Shown: in pieces, positions 26,586-35,445 of the stretch
Numbering within the stretch: the first letter of the stretch is position 1
Layout: each line of letters opens with the position of its first letter
Assembly (NCBI GenBank): GCA_051252515.1
Contig: JBPOFS010000001.1
Coordinates: 744,001 to 808,000, forward strand
Source of the DNA: UBA5078 sp051252515
GTDB lineage: Bacteria > Pseudomonadota > Gammaproteobacteria > Pseudomonadales > Pseudohongiellaceae
Direction of reading: 5' to 3'
DNA: 64,000 bases
Made by a program: the position numbers and the translations under genes
Notes under the pieces: model-generated
What the model saw: only the letters and a program-made list of their open reading frames with translations
The model's database searches: none
Told to the model about the DNA's origin: nothing

Positions 26586-27011
26586 TTAGCGTCCGCCGCG
26601 TCGCTCTTGCATTTTTGCCATACGGGCTTCTTCTAGCTCGTTATACTTCTCGATCTGAGCTGCACTCAATACAGTCGCTAGAATCTCTTGCGCCTGTTCT
26701 TTCAATTCAGCTTGTTTCTCCATCATAGCGGCGCGACCTTGGCCTCGCTCCTGTTCTGACTGCGAAGCTCCATCACCGCGGCGCCCCCCGCCTTGTCGCA
26801 TTCCCGTCATTCGGGCCTCGTTAATTTGCTGCATGGCTTCGCGAAATCCGGTTTCTTGCTCTGACGTGATGTCTAGCTGTGAAATTAGTTCTACAATCTG
26901 GGCCTCAGGATCCATGCGCATTCCACGTCCTTCTCCTGGTTGCGCAAAAGCAGCGCTCGAGGCGAAAGCAATAGAAGTAGTGGTCAATAATACTAGCAAT
27001 AAATTTTTCAT
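26586..27011 (-). CDS. Spy/CpxP-like periplasmic protein
   Basis: The product has 141 residues when started at the ATG at 27011, which has GGAG 6 bases upstream. A signal peptide (cleavage near AAFAQ) precedes a helical, methionine-, glutamine- and glycine-rich protein. The segment LDITSEQETGFREAMQ and the C-terminal LSAAQIEKYNEL match the LTxxQ pattern of Spy/CpxP proteins, which act as periplasmic chaperones or metal-stress proteins. No sensor kinase is adjacent; the nearest starts at 29973. Confidence 0.7.
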   Translation of the reverse strand: MKNLLLVLLTTTSIAFASSAAFAQPGEGRGMRMDPEAQIVELISQLDITSEQETGFREAMQQINEARMTGMRQGGGRRGDGASQSEQERGQGRAAMMEKQAELKEQAQEILATVLSAAQIEKYNELEEARMAKMQERRGGR

Positions 27012-27085
27012 CGTCATCTCCATTAGATATTGATACTACTTATACGCAGCTATAATGGATTCCCGTTGCTATATTATTATCTTTA

Positions 27086-28972
27086 TTATTCCAGTGCTTC
27101 TAAGGCATCGCACTTGGCTAACCACTGATCTTCCAATTGATCGCTATGAGACTTGAGTTTTGCTTGCCGCTGAAGGATCTCGGTAAGGTCTTTCTTTCTC
27201 CCCTCGTCATAAAGCGTTGGGTCAGCTAAGCTTTCTTCAACCGTTGTTAACTCAATCTGCGCCTTCTCAATTTGTTGTTCTAATTTTTTAATCTCTTTTT
27301 TCAGTGGGGCTAGCTGTTGTCGTTGAGCTGCCGCCTGTTGTCGCTGCTCTTTACGATCTTCCTTCTTATCACTCAGACTCGTCGCTGAAGTACCTGTGGA
27401 GGAATTGCTTTGCTCCTGCATCCATTTTTCATAGTCATGCAAATCACCTTCAAATTCCTGGCAACGGCCATTGTGAATCGAGTAAAACTCATCAACGGTA
27501 TTGCTCAGCAAATGACGGTCATGGGAGACCACGACCAAAGCGCCTTCGAACCCTTGCAGCGCGACAGTCAACGCGTGACGCATTTCCAAGTCCAAATGGT
27601 TAGTGGGCTCGTCTAACAAAAGCACATTAGGTTTCTGCCACACTACAAGCGCCAAAGCTAAACGCGCTTTCTCCCCACCGGAGAAATTAGCAATGGTTTC
27701 GGTGACCCGTTCACCCCTGAAATCGAAGCCACCGAGAAAGTCACGAATAATTTGTTCTCGTGCGGTAGGGTCTTGGCGTTGAATTAACAACATCGGACTA
27801 GCGTTTTGATCGAGAACATCCACTTGATGTTGGGCAAAGTAACCTATTTGCAAATATTTTGAACTACGCACCTCTCCCGCTAGTGTTTGCAAATCTCCGG
27901 CGATACTGCGCAGCAAGGTGGATTTACCACAGCCATTAAAGCCGAGCAGACCGATCCGTGTTGTGTCGCGTATTTGCAATCGAATATTACTCACTAATGG
28001 CGAGTCATATCCAACACTCACTTTCTCAAAGGAGATTAGCTCAGCAGGAAGACGCTCGGGAGCCGTGAACTCAAAATAGAACGGTGAGTCTACATGAGCA
28101 GGTGCAATACTCTGCATACGATCAAGCTCTTTCATCCTACTTTGCGCTTGTTTGGCTTTGGAGGCTTTAGCGCGAAATCGGCGTACGAAATCTTCGATTT
28201 CTGCCACACGTCTTTGTTGTTTTTCGAATTTCGCTTGTTCTTGCGCGAGGCGTTCCGCCCGTTGAATCTCAAAGCTGCTGTAATTACCTCGATAAAGTGT
28301 GAGCTTGTTGTGCTCGACACTGACAACGTAGTCGATAACTTCATCAAGAAAGCTACGGTCGTGCGAAATAATCATCAACGTGCCTTGGTAACGCTTAAGC
28401 CATTGTTCAAGCCAGAGGGACGCTTCCAAATCCAAATGGTTGGTGGGCTCATCCAGCAGAAGTAAATCAGAGGGGGCCATCAGGGCAGCGGCCAAGTTCA
28501 AACGAATGCGCCACCCTCCAGAGAAGCTGGACACAGGGTTTTCAAATTGTTCGGACTCAAACCCTAATCCAGACAATAGCTGCATCGCGCGATTGCGGAT
28601 GTCATAGCCACCGATCTTGTCCATTTCGCTGTGCCAATGCGCAATGCTTGCACCATCTTCGGCTTTCTCTGCTGCCATCAGGGAGCGCTCGATCCCTCTA
28701 AAGACCTCATCACCATCAATCACATAATCTAATGCAGTTGCCTTTGAAGCCTCAGTTTCTTGACGCATATGCGCGCAACGAGTCCCCTCAGGCATTGAGA
28801 GATCTCCTTCATCCAGCGCCAGTTGCCCCAGAAGACAAGCGAACAGGCTCGACTTGCCGCTACCATTGCGACCAATCACACCAATCTTCTGGCCATTATG
28901 GATACTCAGATTGGTGCTATTGAGCAGTAATAGCTCACCACGCATTAACGTGGCATTAGTTAGGGATATCAT
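27086..28972 (-). CDS. yheS: ABC-F ATPase YheS-like
   Basis: A 628-residue soluble protein with two ABC domains and no membrane segment. The first has Walker A GRNGSGKSSL, signature FSGGWRIRL and Walker B LLLLDEPTNHLD. The second has GFNGCGKSTL, FSGGEKARL and LLLDEPTNHLD. The linker between them and a C-terminal coiled coil of about 100 residues fit YheS. ABC-F proteins act on the ribosome during stalled translation. An earlier TTG start at 29005 is unlikely; the product from the ATG at 28972 has the family's usual MISLTNATL start. Confidence 0.92.
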   Translation of the reverse strand: MISLTNATLMRGELLLLNSTNLSIHNGQKIGVIGRNGSGKSSLFACLLGQLALDEGDLSMPEGTRCAHMRQETEASKATALDYVIDGDEVFRGIERSLMAAEKAEDGASIAHWHSEMDKIGGYDIRNRAMQLLSGLGFESEQFENPVSSFSGGWRIRLNLAAALMAPSDLLLLDEPTNHLDLEASLWLEQWLKRYQGTLMIISHDRSFLDEVIDYVVSVEHNKLTLYRGNYSSFEIQRAERLAQEQAKFEKQQRRVAEIEDFVRRFRAKASKAKQAQSRMKELDRMQSIAPAHVDSPFYFEFTAPERLPAELISFEKVSVGYDSPLVSNIRLQIRDTTRIGLLGFNGCGKSTLLRSIAGDLQTLAGEVRSSKYLQIGYFAQHQVDVLDQNASPMLLIQRQDPTAREQIIRDFLGGFDFRGERVTETIANFSGGEKARLALALVVWQKPNVLLLDEPTNHLDLEMRHALTVALQGFEGALVVVSHDRHLLSNTVDEFYSIHNGRCQEFEGDLHDYEKWMQEQSNSSTGTSATSLSDKKEDRKEQRQQAAAQRQQLAPLKKEIKKLEQQIEKAQIELTTVEESLADPTLYDEGRKKDLTEILQRQAKLKSHSDQLEDQWLAKCDALEALE

Positions 28973-29103
28973 GGCGTTTACTCGATTTAGGCTTGCCTTG
29001 TGCAAGGCGCATACAAATTGCGCGCAATGATACTATTACGGCACCTCGTACTACACCCATTTACCAATGTTTCGCTCACTTACTGCGGATTGATAGGGCT
29101 TTT

Positions 29104-29170
29104 AAAACACCTTTCGCGCTTTGTTCCGATTGATTTCCATGCCCTGAATTCGTACACTCAAAACACCTTT
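29104..29170 (+). repeat. Two 11-base direct repeats upstream of the response regulator gene
   Basis: AAAACACCTTT occurs at 29104-29114 and again at 29160-29170, 56 bases apart, within the 236-base gap between yheS and the response regulator start at 29209. They could be binding sites for the regulator itself; this is a guess from position. Confidence 0.35.
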
Positions 29171-29208
29171 TTAGTAGGCCAAATCTGGCGCCGGAAAAGC
29201 AACTCCCT

Positions 29209-29910
29209 ATGAAACAAATTTTGCTGATTGACGATGATGAGAAACTGGGCCAATTATTGACCCAGTATCTAGAACGCTATGACATGACCGTCACCGCGGC
29301 ACACACTCCTTCCAAGGGGTTTGAACACTTAAAGCGCAATAAGCCCGACTTGTTGATATTGGACGTCATGCTCCCCGAAAAAGACGGGTTTGAGATCTGC
29401 CGCGAGATACGCGCTAAGTCAGCTATCTATGGGCAGCTGCCTATTTTGATGCTCACAGCACACGGCGAGGTCACAGATCGAATCGTAGGATTAGAGCTTG
29501 GGGCAGACGATTACCTTCCCAAGCCATTTGAGCCGCGCGAACTAGTTGCACGAATCAGCAATATCTTGCGCCGCACCAGCGATGAAGCCCGCAGCCAGCA
29601 AGAGGTTCCGAAGATCCAAGGTTTAGAGGTGGATACCATTCGTCGCATAGTAAAGTTAGACGACGAGTTGATCGAACTTACCACTATGGAGTACGAGCTA
29701 CTCATTCTGTTCATGCAGTCGCCAAATAAGACTTTTACACGCGATGAGCTAATGAACCGTTTGCGTGGTATTGATGCAGAGCTGTTCTCTCGTGCAGTTG
29801 ACACTCTTGTTAGTCGTTTACGGCACAAACTCGACGATACCTCCAAAACACCACGCTTTATCAAAACGGTGTGGGGAAGAGGCTATACTTTCGTCGGAGA
29901 GCCCGCTTAG
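29209..29910 (+). CDS. OmpR/PhoB-family response regulator
   Basis: A 233-residue two-domain regulator. The receiver (residues 1-120) has the DDDE acidic cluster, phosphoacceptor Asp in LLILDVMLP, Thr in LMLTAHG and Lys in YLPKPF. The C-terminal winged helix has FTRDELMNRLRG and the KTVWGRGYTFV wing. It is followed by its sensor kinase gene 62 bases later. RstA and CpxR are possible relatives; the regulon is unknown. Confidence 0.93.
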   Translation: MKQILLIDDDEKLGQLLTQYLERYDMTVTAAHTPSKGFEHLKRNKPDLLILDVMLPEKDGFEICREIRAKSAIYGQLPILMLTAHGEVTDRIVGLELGADDYLPKPFEPRELVARISNILRRTSDEARSQQEVPKIQGLEVDTIRRIVKLDDELIELTTMEYELLILFMQSPNKTFTRDELMNRLRGIDAELFSRAVDTLVSRLRHKLDDTSKTPRFIKTVWGRGYTFVGEPA

Positions 29911-29924
29911 GCTCACTTTTCCTA

Positions 29925-29949
29925 GCAGCCGTCGACCTGAGACGGCTGC
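29925..29949 (+). other. Intercistronic hairpin between response regulator and kinase genes
   Basis: GCAGCCGTC (29925-29933) and GACGGCTGC (29941-29949) form a perfect 9-base-pair stem with a 7-base loop. No T-run follows, so it is probably not a terminator but may adjust the ratio of the two products by mRNA processing or stability. Confidence 0.5.
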
Positions 29950-29972
29950 AGCCAAAAGGAAGCAATTACTCA

Positions 29973-31313
29973 ATGTCTCTCGTCTCCCGCGTCAATAACT
30001 CACTTTTTTTACGCCTATTTCTTATTTTCAGCGCCACCGTATTGGTGTTCTTCATCATTATTACGCTGTCAATTAGACAAATTGACCAAAACTGGCGCTC
30101 CGAAAGACTCAGCCCCCTACCCGACTTCTATCTCGATAATATCAATCTTATCGTCGACAATATTGGCGTCCCTCCCGACCTGGCTCGCGCCACCCAGCTC
30201 TCCCAAGAGCTGTCTCTGACCATCATCATCCGCAGCCCGCATATTAACTGGCAGTCAGATGAACAAAACGATCTCGATATCTCTGAGGCGGTGTTTGTAC
30301 GCGGGCTGTCCGACGATGCCCAAATGTTAGAAGTCGGAAACGAAGACGTCATCCGCGTCTCTCGCGGCGGCTATGAGTACTATCTTAATAGACGCGTGCC
30401 CACTCTCAGCGAGTACGATTACATCGTTGTGTATGTTGGCTTAGCCATCGGAGCCTTGGTGCTTTTACTTAACTTCTGGCTCGTCCGACGTCTGCTAGAG
30501 CCAGTACGACAATTGCGCGAAGGCGCCGAGCGCATTTGTGACGGAGACCTGAGTTACCGCGTTAAGTCCCATCGTCAAGATGAATTGGGCGAGCTGACTG
30601 ACAGCGTTAACCACATGGCCGACTCTCTACAATCAATGCTGGAGGCTAAACGTCAGCTCTTGCTGGCTATAAGCCACGAACTACGAACTCCCATTACTCG
30701 CGCCAAACTGCAGCTCGAGTTTTTAGAAGACGGCATGATCAAGGAAGCCTTAGGCGACGATATAAACGAAATAGATTTGTTGATTGCGGATCTCATCGAA
30801 GCCGAGCGCCTCAGCAACCAACACCAAGCGCTCATCGCCGAACACGTCGATTTTGCCGACTATATTGGCTTGGTATTAGAGGCTTATCACGACTACAAAG
30901 GCGGCATTATTTTTGAGCGACCTGATGATGACAGCTCCGTGTCCATCGACAAATTGCGCACTCGCCTACTGCTGACCAACATCGTCAACAATGCCATCCG
31001 GCACGGACGTGAGAACCCAATCACCGTTCGCGTTTCGTTCTCAGATGATTTTGTGACCTTAGAGGTAGAAGATCAGGGCGAAGGGATTTCCGAGAAACAT
31101 ATGGAACATCTCAGCGAACCATTCTACCGCGCCGATAGCGCCCGACAACGGAACACAGGCGGCTTTGGCCTTGGCTTATATCTGTGCCGACTCATTGCGC
31201 AAGCACACGGGGGGCGCTTAGAGATCACCAGTGAAGTAGGGGTGGGCACTCATGTATTGGTGCACTTGCCTTATGAACAAGAGCACCCACATGAACATCG
31301 CGAGGAAGGTTAA
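29973..31313 (+). CDS. Sensor histidine kinase, HAMP type
   Basis: A 446-residue kinase from the ATG at 29973, with AAGGAAG upstream. Transmembrane helix 1 lies at about residues 13-32, a periplasmic sensor at about 33-148, and helix 2 at about 149-170. A HAMP domain follows. The H-box is AISHELRTPITRAK, the N-box is NIVNNAIRHG, and the G-boxes are EDQGEGIS and GGFGLGLYLC. It pairs with the OmpR-type regulator just upstream. The ligand is unknown. Confidence 0.92.
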   Translation: MSLVSRVNNSLFLRLFLIFSATVLVFFIIITLSIRQIDQNWRSERLSPLPDFYLDNINLIVDNIGVPPDLARATQLSQELSLTIIIRSPHINWQSDEQNDLDISEAVFVRGLSDDAQMLEVGNEDVIRVSRGGYEYYLNRRVPTLSEYDYIVVYVGLAIGALVLLLNFWLVRRLLEPVRQLREGAERICDGDLSYRVKSHRQDELGELTDSVNHMADSLQSMLEAKRQLLLAISHELRTPITRAKLQLEFLEDGMIKEALGDDINEIDLLIADLIEAERLSNQHQALIAEHVDFADYIGLVLEAYHDYKGGIIFERPDDDSSVSIDKLRTRLLLTNIVNNAIRHGRENPITVRVSFSDDFVTLEVEDQGEGISEKHMEHLSEPFYRADSARQRNTGGFGLGLYLCRLIAQAHGGRLEITSEVGVGTHVLVHLPYEQEHPHEHREEG

Positions 31314-31355
31314 AAGCGCGAGGCCACAACGATAGACTGTGTGGCGCTCGCGTTT
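31313..31355. terminator. Imperfect inverted repeat between convergent kinase and ABC genes
   Basis: 31313-31328 pairs with 31340-31355 with two single-base bulges (CGCGAG and GCCACA blocks pair). An AAA run on one side and TTT on the other suggest a bidirectional terminator for the two converging operons. Confidence 0.5.
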
Positions 31356-31362
31356 AGAGCAT

Positions 31363-33309
31363 CTAGGCCTTAACGGCGTTTCTACGACGGTTGCGTAGAT
31401 AACCCATGACCATAACAAAAAGTATCAAAAGAATAGGCACCAATGCCGTATTCACAAACTTCAGTGTACTGCCTAAGCTTTCAATTTCACGGTTTAGCGT
31501 CAGCTGCACTTCACGCAATCTTCTTCGCGTTTCTAATTGCTGCACATCAAAACGATCAATCTCAGCCTGCTGCTCCGGCGATGGCCCACTGCCTTCTCTA
31601 CTGGCATTCAACGCTGTGATTTGCTGCTCGGTTTGACGCAAGATCGCCAACAGCTCCGTTTCCTCTTCACGCAATCGATCATCTGCATCGCGTTGCAGCT
31701 CTATCACTGCCAAGAAAGGACGCGCAGAACGTCCGCGGCTACGGATAGTCACTAGCTCGGCATTCCCCGCTAAACTATCTAAAGAATTCATTAGGAAGTC
31801 GCTGTTGCTCGCAAATGCTTGCGGAACTCTCTGCCCTAGGAAGTTTTGGATTTGTACCCATAGTCTATCGCGCAGAAAATCGGTATCGGCCACAATCACG
31901 AGATTCACTGTGCCTTGAGACTCACTCAAATGAGGTGGTAATACTACCGGCGCCTCAGTCTCGTCCTCAGCAACACTTAGATCCTCTTGCGTATCGGCCT
32001 CGACAACAGGCGCACCATCAGGGAATGCTGTACGCACATTTCCTGAAACACGTGCCGCCACTGTGTAACGCATATCCGTAGGGACAAACTCATCCATTAA
32101 AATTGTTGGATCGGTTAAAGCCTTAAAGAACTCACCTTCCATCAACATAGAGTTCGCACTTGATCGCACCAATGGTTCAAAGTTCGTCATGGCACCTTCA
32201 GCTTGGAATAACGCTCCAACAGAGGAGAGGTTCATCACTTGCAAACCGTTAGTGATGATGTCATTTGCGAAGCCTGGTTGCTGCACGCCCATAATTCCGT
32301 AATGCTGAACCGGACGCGGAGCTTCCCCTACATTGACCATCAATGCGAGTTCTCGATCGGCGATCACGCGCTCAGGGTCATAACTGACTCCCCATGCACT
32401 AAACAAACTCGCGATATCAGAGGCTTGATTTGGTAGCGGCACTGGCACGCCATCAGACCCTGCCTGGGACTGCGAATCGGCGTTCGGATCAACGAAGACC
32501 ATCGCCTTACCACCACGCAATACAAACTGATCAATAGCATATAGCGTTGGCTCGCTTAGCTCTTGCGGATGCACCAACAGCAGGATGTCTATATCTTCAT
32601 CGATCAATTGCACATCAGGAGTCACACGGCGCAATTCGAAAAGCTGACGCATGGAATCCATAATCATCCATGGGGCCGTAGGGGTCATCGTGAGAGTGTT
32701 CACCCCACCATCGATCGGCAAGCCAGAAAGAAAACCCACTACAGGAGGCTCTGGATTTGTAACCTGTGTAATTAGTTTAGAAAACTCATACTCAAGAAAC
32801 TCTTCTTGGTCGGGACGTATCAAACCGATCGTCTCGAAAACAGTTGCCGCAGCAGTGTCATCACCATCAGCCGGTCGTGAAGTCGTATCAATCGCTACCA
32901 AGCCAAAGAAAACTTGATCTCCACCTTGGCTTAGCGGCACACGTTGCACACCGTATTCCACTGCCTCATCCTCTTCAACAGAGAACGGCACCGGATCAAT
33001 AATACGCAAAGTGATATTGCCAGCGCTCGCAATGACCATTTCACGAAGAAGCTCTTTAACTCGCACACCATAAGAGCGCAGTTGTGGCACATCTGCCGTT
33101 GCTTCTTCTGAGTAGAAAAATAACAGCTCGACCGGCTTTTCAAGACTGCTCACGATTGTGCGCGTGCCATCGGCCAAGGTGTACAAATTATCTTCGGTTA
33201 AATCGATTCGTAATCGTGGAATCAAACTAATGACCGCCACGCTTACAATGAGAAACAGCCCTGTAAGTACAAGGCCTGTCGCAGAGAATAACGTCTTACT
33301 ATTCATCAT
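31363..33309 (-). CDS. GldG-like ABC transporter accessory protein
   Basis: A 648-residue protein with one transmembrane helix at each end (about residues 9-30 and 622-640) and a large extracytoplasmic region. It contains the FYSEEATADVPQLRSYGVRVKELL segment and the VNLVIVADTDFL motif of the GldG/ABC_transp_aux family, and a C-terminal coiled coil (about residues 560-615). Such proteins accompany GldA-GldF ABC systems in many non-gliding bacteria. It is third in a three-gene operon. A DUF4340 protein that often follows is absent. Confidence 0.85.
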   Translation of the reverse strand: MMNSKTLFSATGLVLTGLFLIVSVAVISLIPRLRIDLTEDNLYTLADGTRTIVSSLEKPVELLFFYSEEATADVPQLRSYGVRVKELLREMVIASAGNITLRIIDPVPFSVEEDEAVEYGVQRVPLSQGGDQVFFGLVAIDTTSRPADGDDTAAATVFETIGLIRPDQEEFLEYEFSKLITQVTNPEPPVVGFLSGLPIDGGVNTLTMTPTAPWMIMDSMRQLFELRRVTPDVQLIDEDIDILLLVHPQELSEPTLYAIDQFVLRGGKAMVFVDPNADSQSQAGSDGVPVPLPNQASDIASLFSAWGVSYDPERVIADRELALMVNVGEAPRPVQHYGIMGVQQPGFANDIITNGLQVMNLSSVGALFQAEGAMTNFEPLVRSSANSMLMEGEFFKALTDPTILMDEFVPTDMRYTVAARVSGNVRTAFPDGAPVVEADTQEDLSVAEDETEAPVVLPPHLSESQGTVNLVIVADTDFLRDRLWVQIQNFLGQRVPQAFASNSDFLMNSLDSLAGNAELVTIRSRGRSARPFLAVIELQRDADDRLREEETELLAILRQTEQQITALNASREGSGPSPEQQAEIDRFDVQQLETRRRLREVQLTLNREIESLGSTLKFVNTALVPILLILFVMVMGYLRNRRRNAVKA

Positions 33310-33317
33310 CAGACCCC

Positions 33318-34049
33318 TTAGTTAGCTTTCTTGATTTCAATGACGATCGCTGAGGCGAACAACCACGAACCAATAAAGACTACAAAAAATAAAATATCAC
33401 GAATATCCAGAACGCCTTTGCTAATTGAATCAAAATGCGTCAAAAAGCTCAGACCGGCAATGGCGTCTACTAGAAACTGTGGTGCCCAGGAAAATGCGTT
33501 AAGCACGATCTCCGTGCCACAGGCCACAAACACAAAACAAATTGCCACTGTCAGAATAAAAGCGATGATCGAATTACGTGTCATAGCCGACATACACGAG
33601 CCAATGGCTAAGAATCCTCCAGCCATCAACCAACTACCAAGATAGGCCGCCACAATCACGCCGTTATCCGGATTACCCAAATAATTGACTGTGACCCACA
33701 TTGGGAAAGTTAAGGCCAAAGCCGCACCGCATAACACCCAAGCCGCTAAGAATTTGCCAATCACCATGCCTGACAGTTTCACTGGCAGGGTCATGAGCAA
33801 CTCTATCGTGCCGGTTTTACGCTCGTCCGCCCAGAGGCCCATCGCGATCGCAGGGATCATGAAAAGATAAAGCCAAGGATGGAAGCCAAAGAATGGCGAC
33901 AAATCGGCCTGCCCACGCTCGTAGAACGCGCCCATATCGAATGTAAATATTCCGCTCATTACGAGGAATATCACGATAAAGACATAAGCCAAAGGCGTGG
34001 AGAAGTAGCCGGCCAGTTCGCGCTTGAAAATAAATAACATATTGTTCAT
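33318..34049 (-). CDS. GldF-like ABC-2 permease
   Basis: A 243-residue membrane protein from the ATG at 34049, with six hydrophobic segments. The start MNNMLFIFKRELAGYFSTP and the DERKTGTIELLMTLP motif are typical of ABC-2/GldF permeases. It starts 4 bases after the ATPase stop, so coupled translation is likely. The cargo is unknown. Confidence 0.9.
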   Translation of the reverse strand: MNNMLFIFKRELAGYFSTPLAYVFIVIFLVMSGIFTFDMGAFYERGQADLSPFFGFHPWLYLFMIPAIAMGLWADERKTGTIELLMTLPVKLSGMVIGKFLAAWVLCGAALALTFPMWVTVNYLGNPDNGVIVAAYLGSWLMAGGFLAIGSCMSAMTRNSIIAFILTVAICFVFVACGTEIVLNAFSWAPQFLVDAIAGLSFLTHFDSISKGVLDIRDILFFVVFIGSWLFASAIVIEIKKAN

Positions 34050-34053
34050 AACT

Positions 34054-35037
34054 TCATCCCTGCTGCACTGTATTGGAGGAAGGCTCTGCGTCGGGCACCT
34101 TAGTGGTCGCCAACATAGAATCATGCGTCACATTGCGGAAGTAATCTTCCAGTAAGCCTTCAACCAAATGGAATTCAGTTACTGGCCAATGTCCGCTTTG
34201 CGACTTTTCCGATACTTTCAAGAACAGCTGTTTACCTTGAGCGGGCAACAAAATAAATTGATGCGCACTGCCCTCTACTGGTTCTACCCCACGCACATCA
34301 GCGTCGTCGGCCAAAGCCGCCGCAAGATCAAAGCTTTCACTAAGCGTTATGCTCACAGCCCCGTGATAGGCCGACCGTGCTTCTAGCTCTTTTGGCGTAC
34401 CGTCCGCCAATATCCGCCCACCCGCAATGATGATGGCGCGACTACACACGGCGCTCACCTCTTCAAGGATGTGAGTGGAGATAATAACGATTTTATCTTT
34501 CGCGAGGTTGCGTATCAGATTACGCACGTGATGCTTTTGGTTTGGATCAAGCCCGTCTGTTGGCTCATCCAGAATTAGCACTTTAGGGTCGTGGATGATC
34601 GCTTGCGCTAAACCCACTCGACGTTTGAACCCTTTCGAAAGGGTGTCGATGGTCTTATGACAGACCGAGCGCAGCTCAACATCGTCAATCACTTTGTTAA
34701 TGCGGCGCTGCTTCTCTTCCCCAGTAAACCCTCGGATTTCCGCTATGAAATTTAGAAATTCCAAGGTTGTCATATCGGGATAGCTTGGCGCGCCTTCAGG
34801 AAGGTAGCCAATCAGGGATTTAACTTCGATAGGATTCAACGCAATATCATGCCCATCGACACTGACGCGGCCAGAGGTCGGAGCCAAGAAACCAGTAATC
34901 ACCTTCATCGTGGTTGATTTACCAGCACCGTTTGGTCCGAGAAACCCTAAGACCTCCCCTTCTTTGACTGTAAAACTAAGGTCATCTACTGCGGTAAAAC
35001 TATCAAACTTCTTCGTTAAGTGACTAATTTCAATCAT
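34054..35037 (-). CDS. GldA-like ABC transporter ATPase
   Basis: A 327-residue ATPase with Walker A GPNGAGKST, signature LSKGFKRRVGLAQA and Walker B VLILDEPTDGLDP. The ATP domain fills residues 1-220. The C-terminal extension is shared with the CcmA/GldA group. It is the first gene of the operon with the permease and the GldG-like protein. Confidence 0.93.
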   Translation of the reverse strand: MIEISHLTKKFDSFTAVDDLSFTVKEGEVLGFLGPNGAGKSTTMKVITGFLAPTSGRVSVDGHDIALNPIEVKSLIGYLPEGAPSYPDMTTLEFLNFIAEIRGFTGEEKQRRINKVIDDVELRSVCHKTIDTLSKGFKRRVGLAQAIIHDPKVLILDEPTDGLDPNQKHHVRNLIRNLAKDKIVIISTHILEEVSAVCSRAIIIAGGRILADGTPKELEARSAYHGAVSITLSESFDLAAALADDADVRGVEPVEGSAHQFILLPAQGKQLFLKVSEKSQSGHWPVTEFHLVEGLLEDYFRNVTHDSMLATTKVPDAEPSSNTVQQG

Positions 35038-35243
35038 ATTTACTTTTCCGAATACTTTGCCACAACAATCTAGGCTTTTGATATCAAGCGCTCATATTCA
35101 TAACAAGCACAGGACTAGCGGACACGCCAAAGCGGACCACTATAAAGTCGAGGGGCAACTATAGGGCTGAGCATCGTGTTTTTCAAGGTCATATCCGATG
35201 AGTCGCATGGTTAGTACCATGGCTTTTGCGAATCCACTACGGG

Positions 35244-35249
35244 TATAAT
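35244..35249 (+). promoter_or_regulatory. Predicted -10 element of the lptM-lysA-dapF operon
   Basis: A perfect TATAAT lies 47 bases before the lptM start. No strong -35 was found; TGGCTT at about 35220 is a weak candidate. Confidence 0.4.
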
Positions 35250-35295
35250 CCTGCCATTAAGAAATTCGAATATCTGACTATAAGTGACTGATTTT

Positions 35296-35403
35296 ATGCG
35301 CCTGCTCCTGATTCTTATCCTAAGTTGTAGCCTGCTAAGCTGCGGACAAAAGGGCCCTCTTCAGCGGCCAGACCAAAGCGCACCCGCTGTGAGCGCTCTT
35401 TAG
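35296..35403 (+). CDS. lptM: LptM (YifL-like) small lipoprotein, LPS translocon maturation factor
   Basis: A 35-residue reading frame starting at ATG 35296. It has a short hydrophobic signal (LLLILILSCSLL), a lipobox LLSC with the lipidated Cys at residue 16, and then GQKGPL, the conserved start of mature LptM. LptM helps LptD acquire its correct disulfides at the outer membrane. The position directly before lysA and dapF is the usual one, which makes the call firm despite the small size. Confidence 0.88.
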   Translation: MRLLLILILSCSLLSCGQKGPLQRPDQSAPAVSAL

Positions 35404-35445
35404 AGCCCCACTTAAACTCCTTAATCTCCGCAGGTTATCCCCCGA

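Noticed and set aside
28973..29005. TTG start 33 bases upstream for yheS
   Set aside because: The family N-terminus matches the ATG at 28972 and the TTG has no ribosome binding site.
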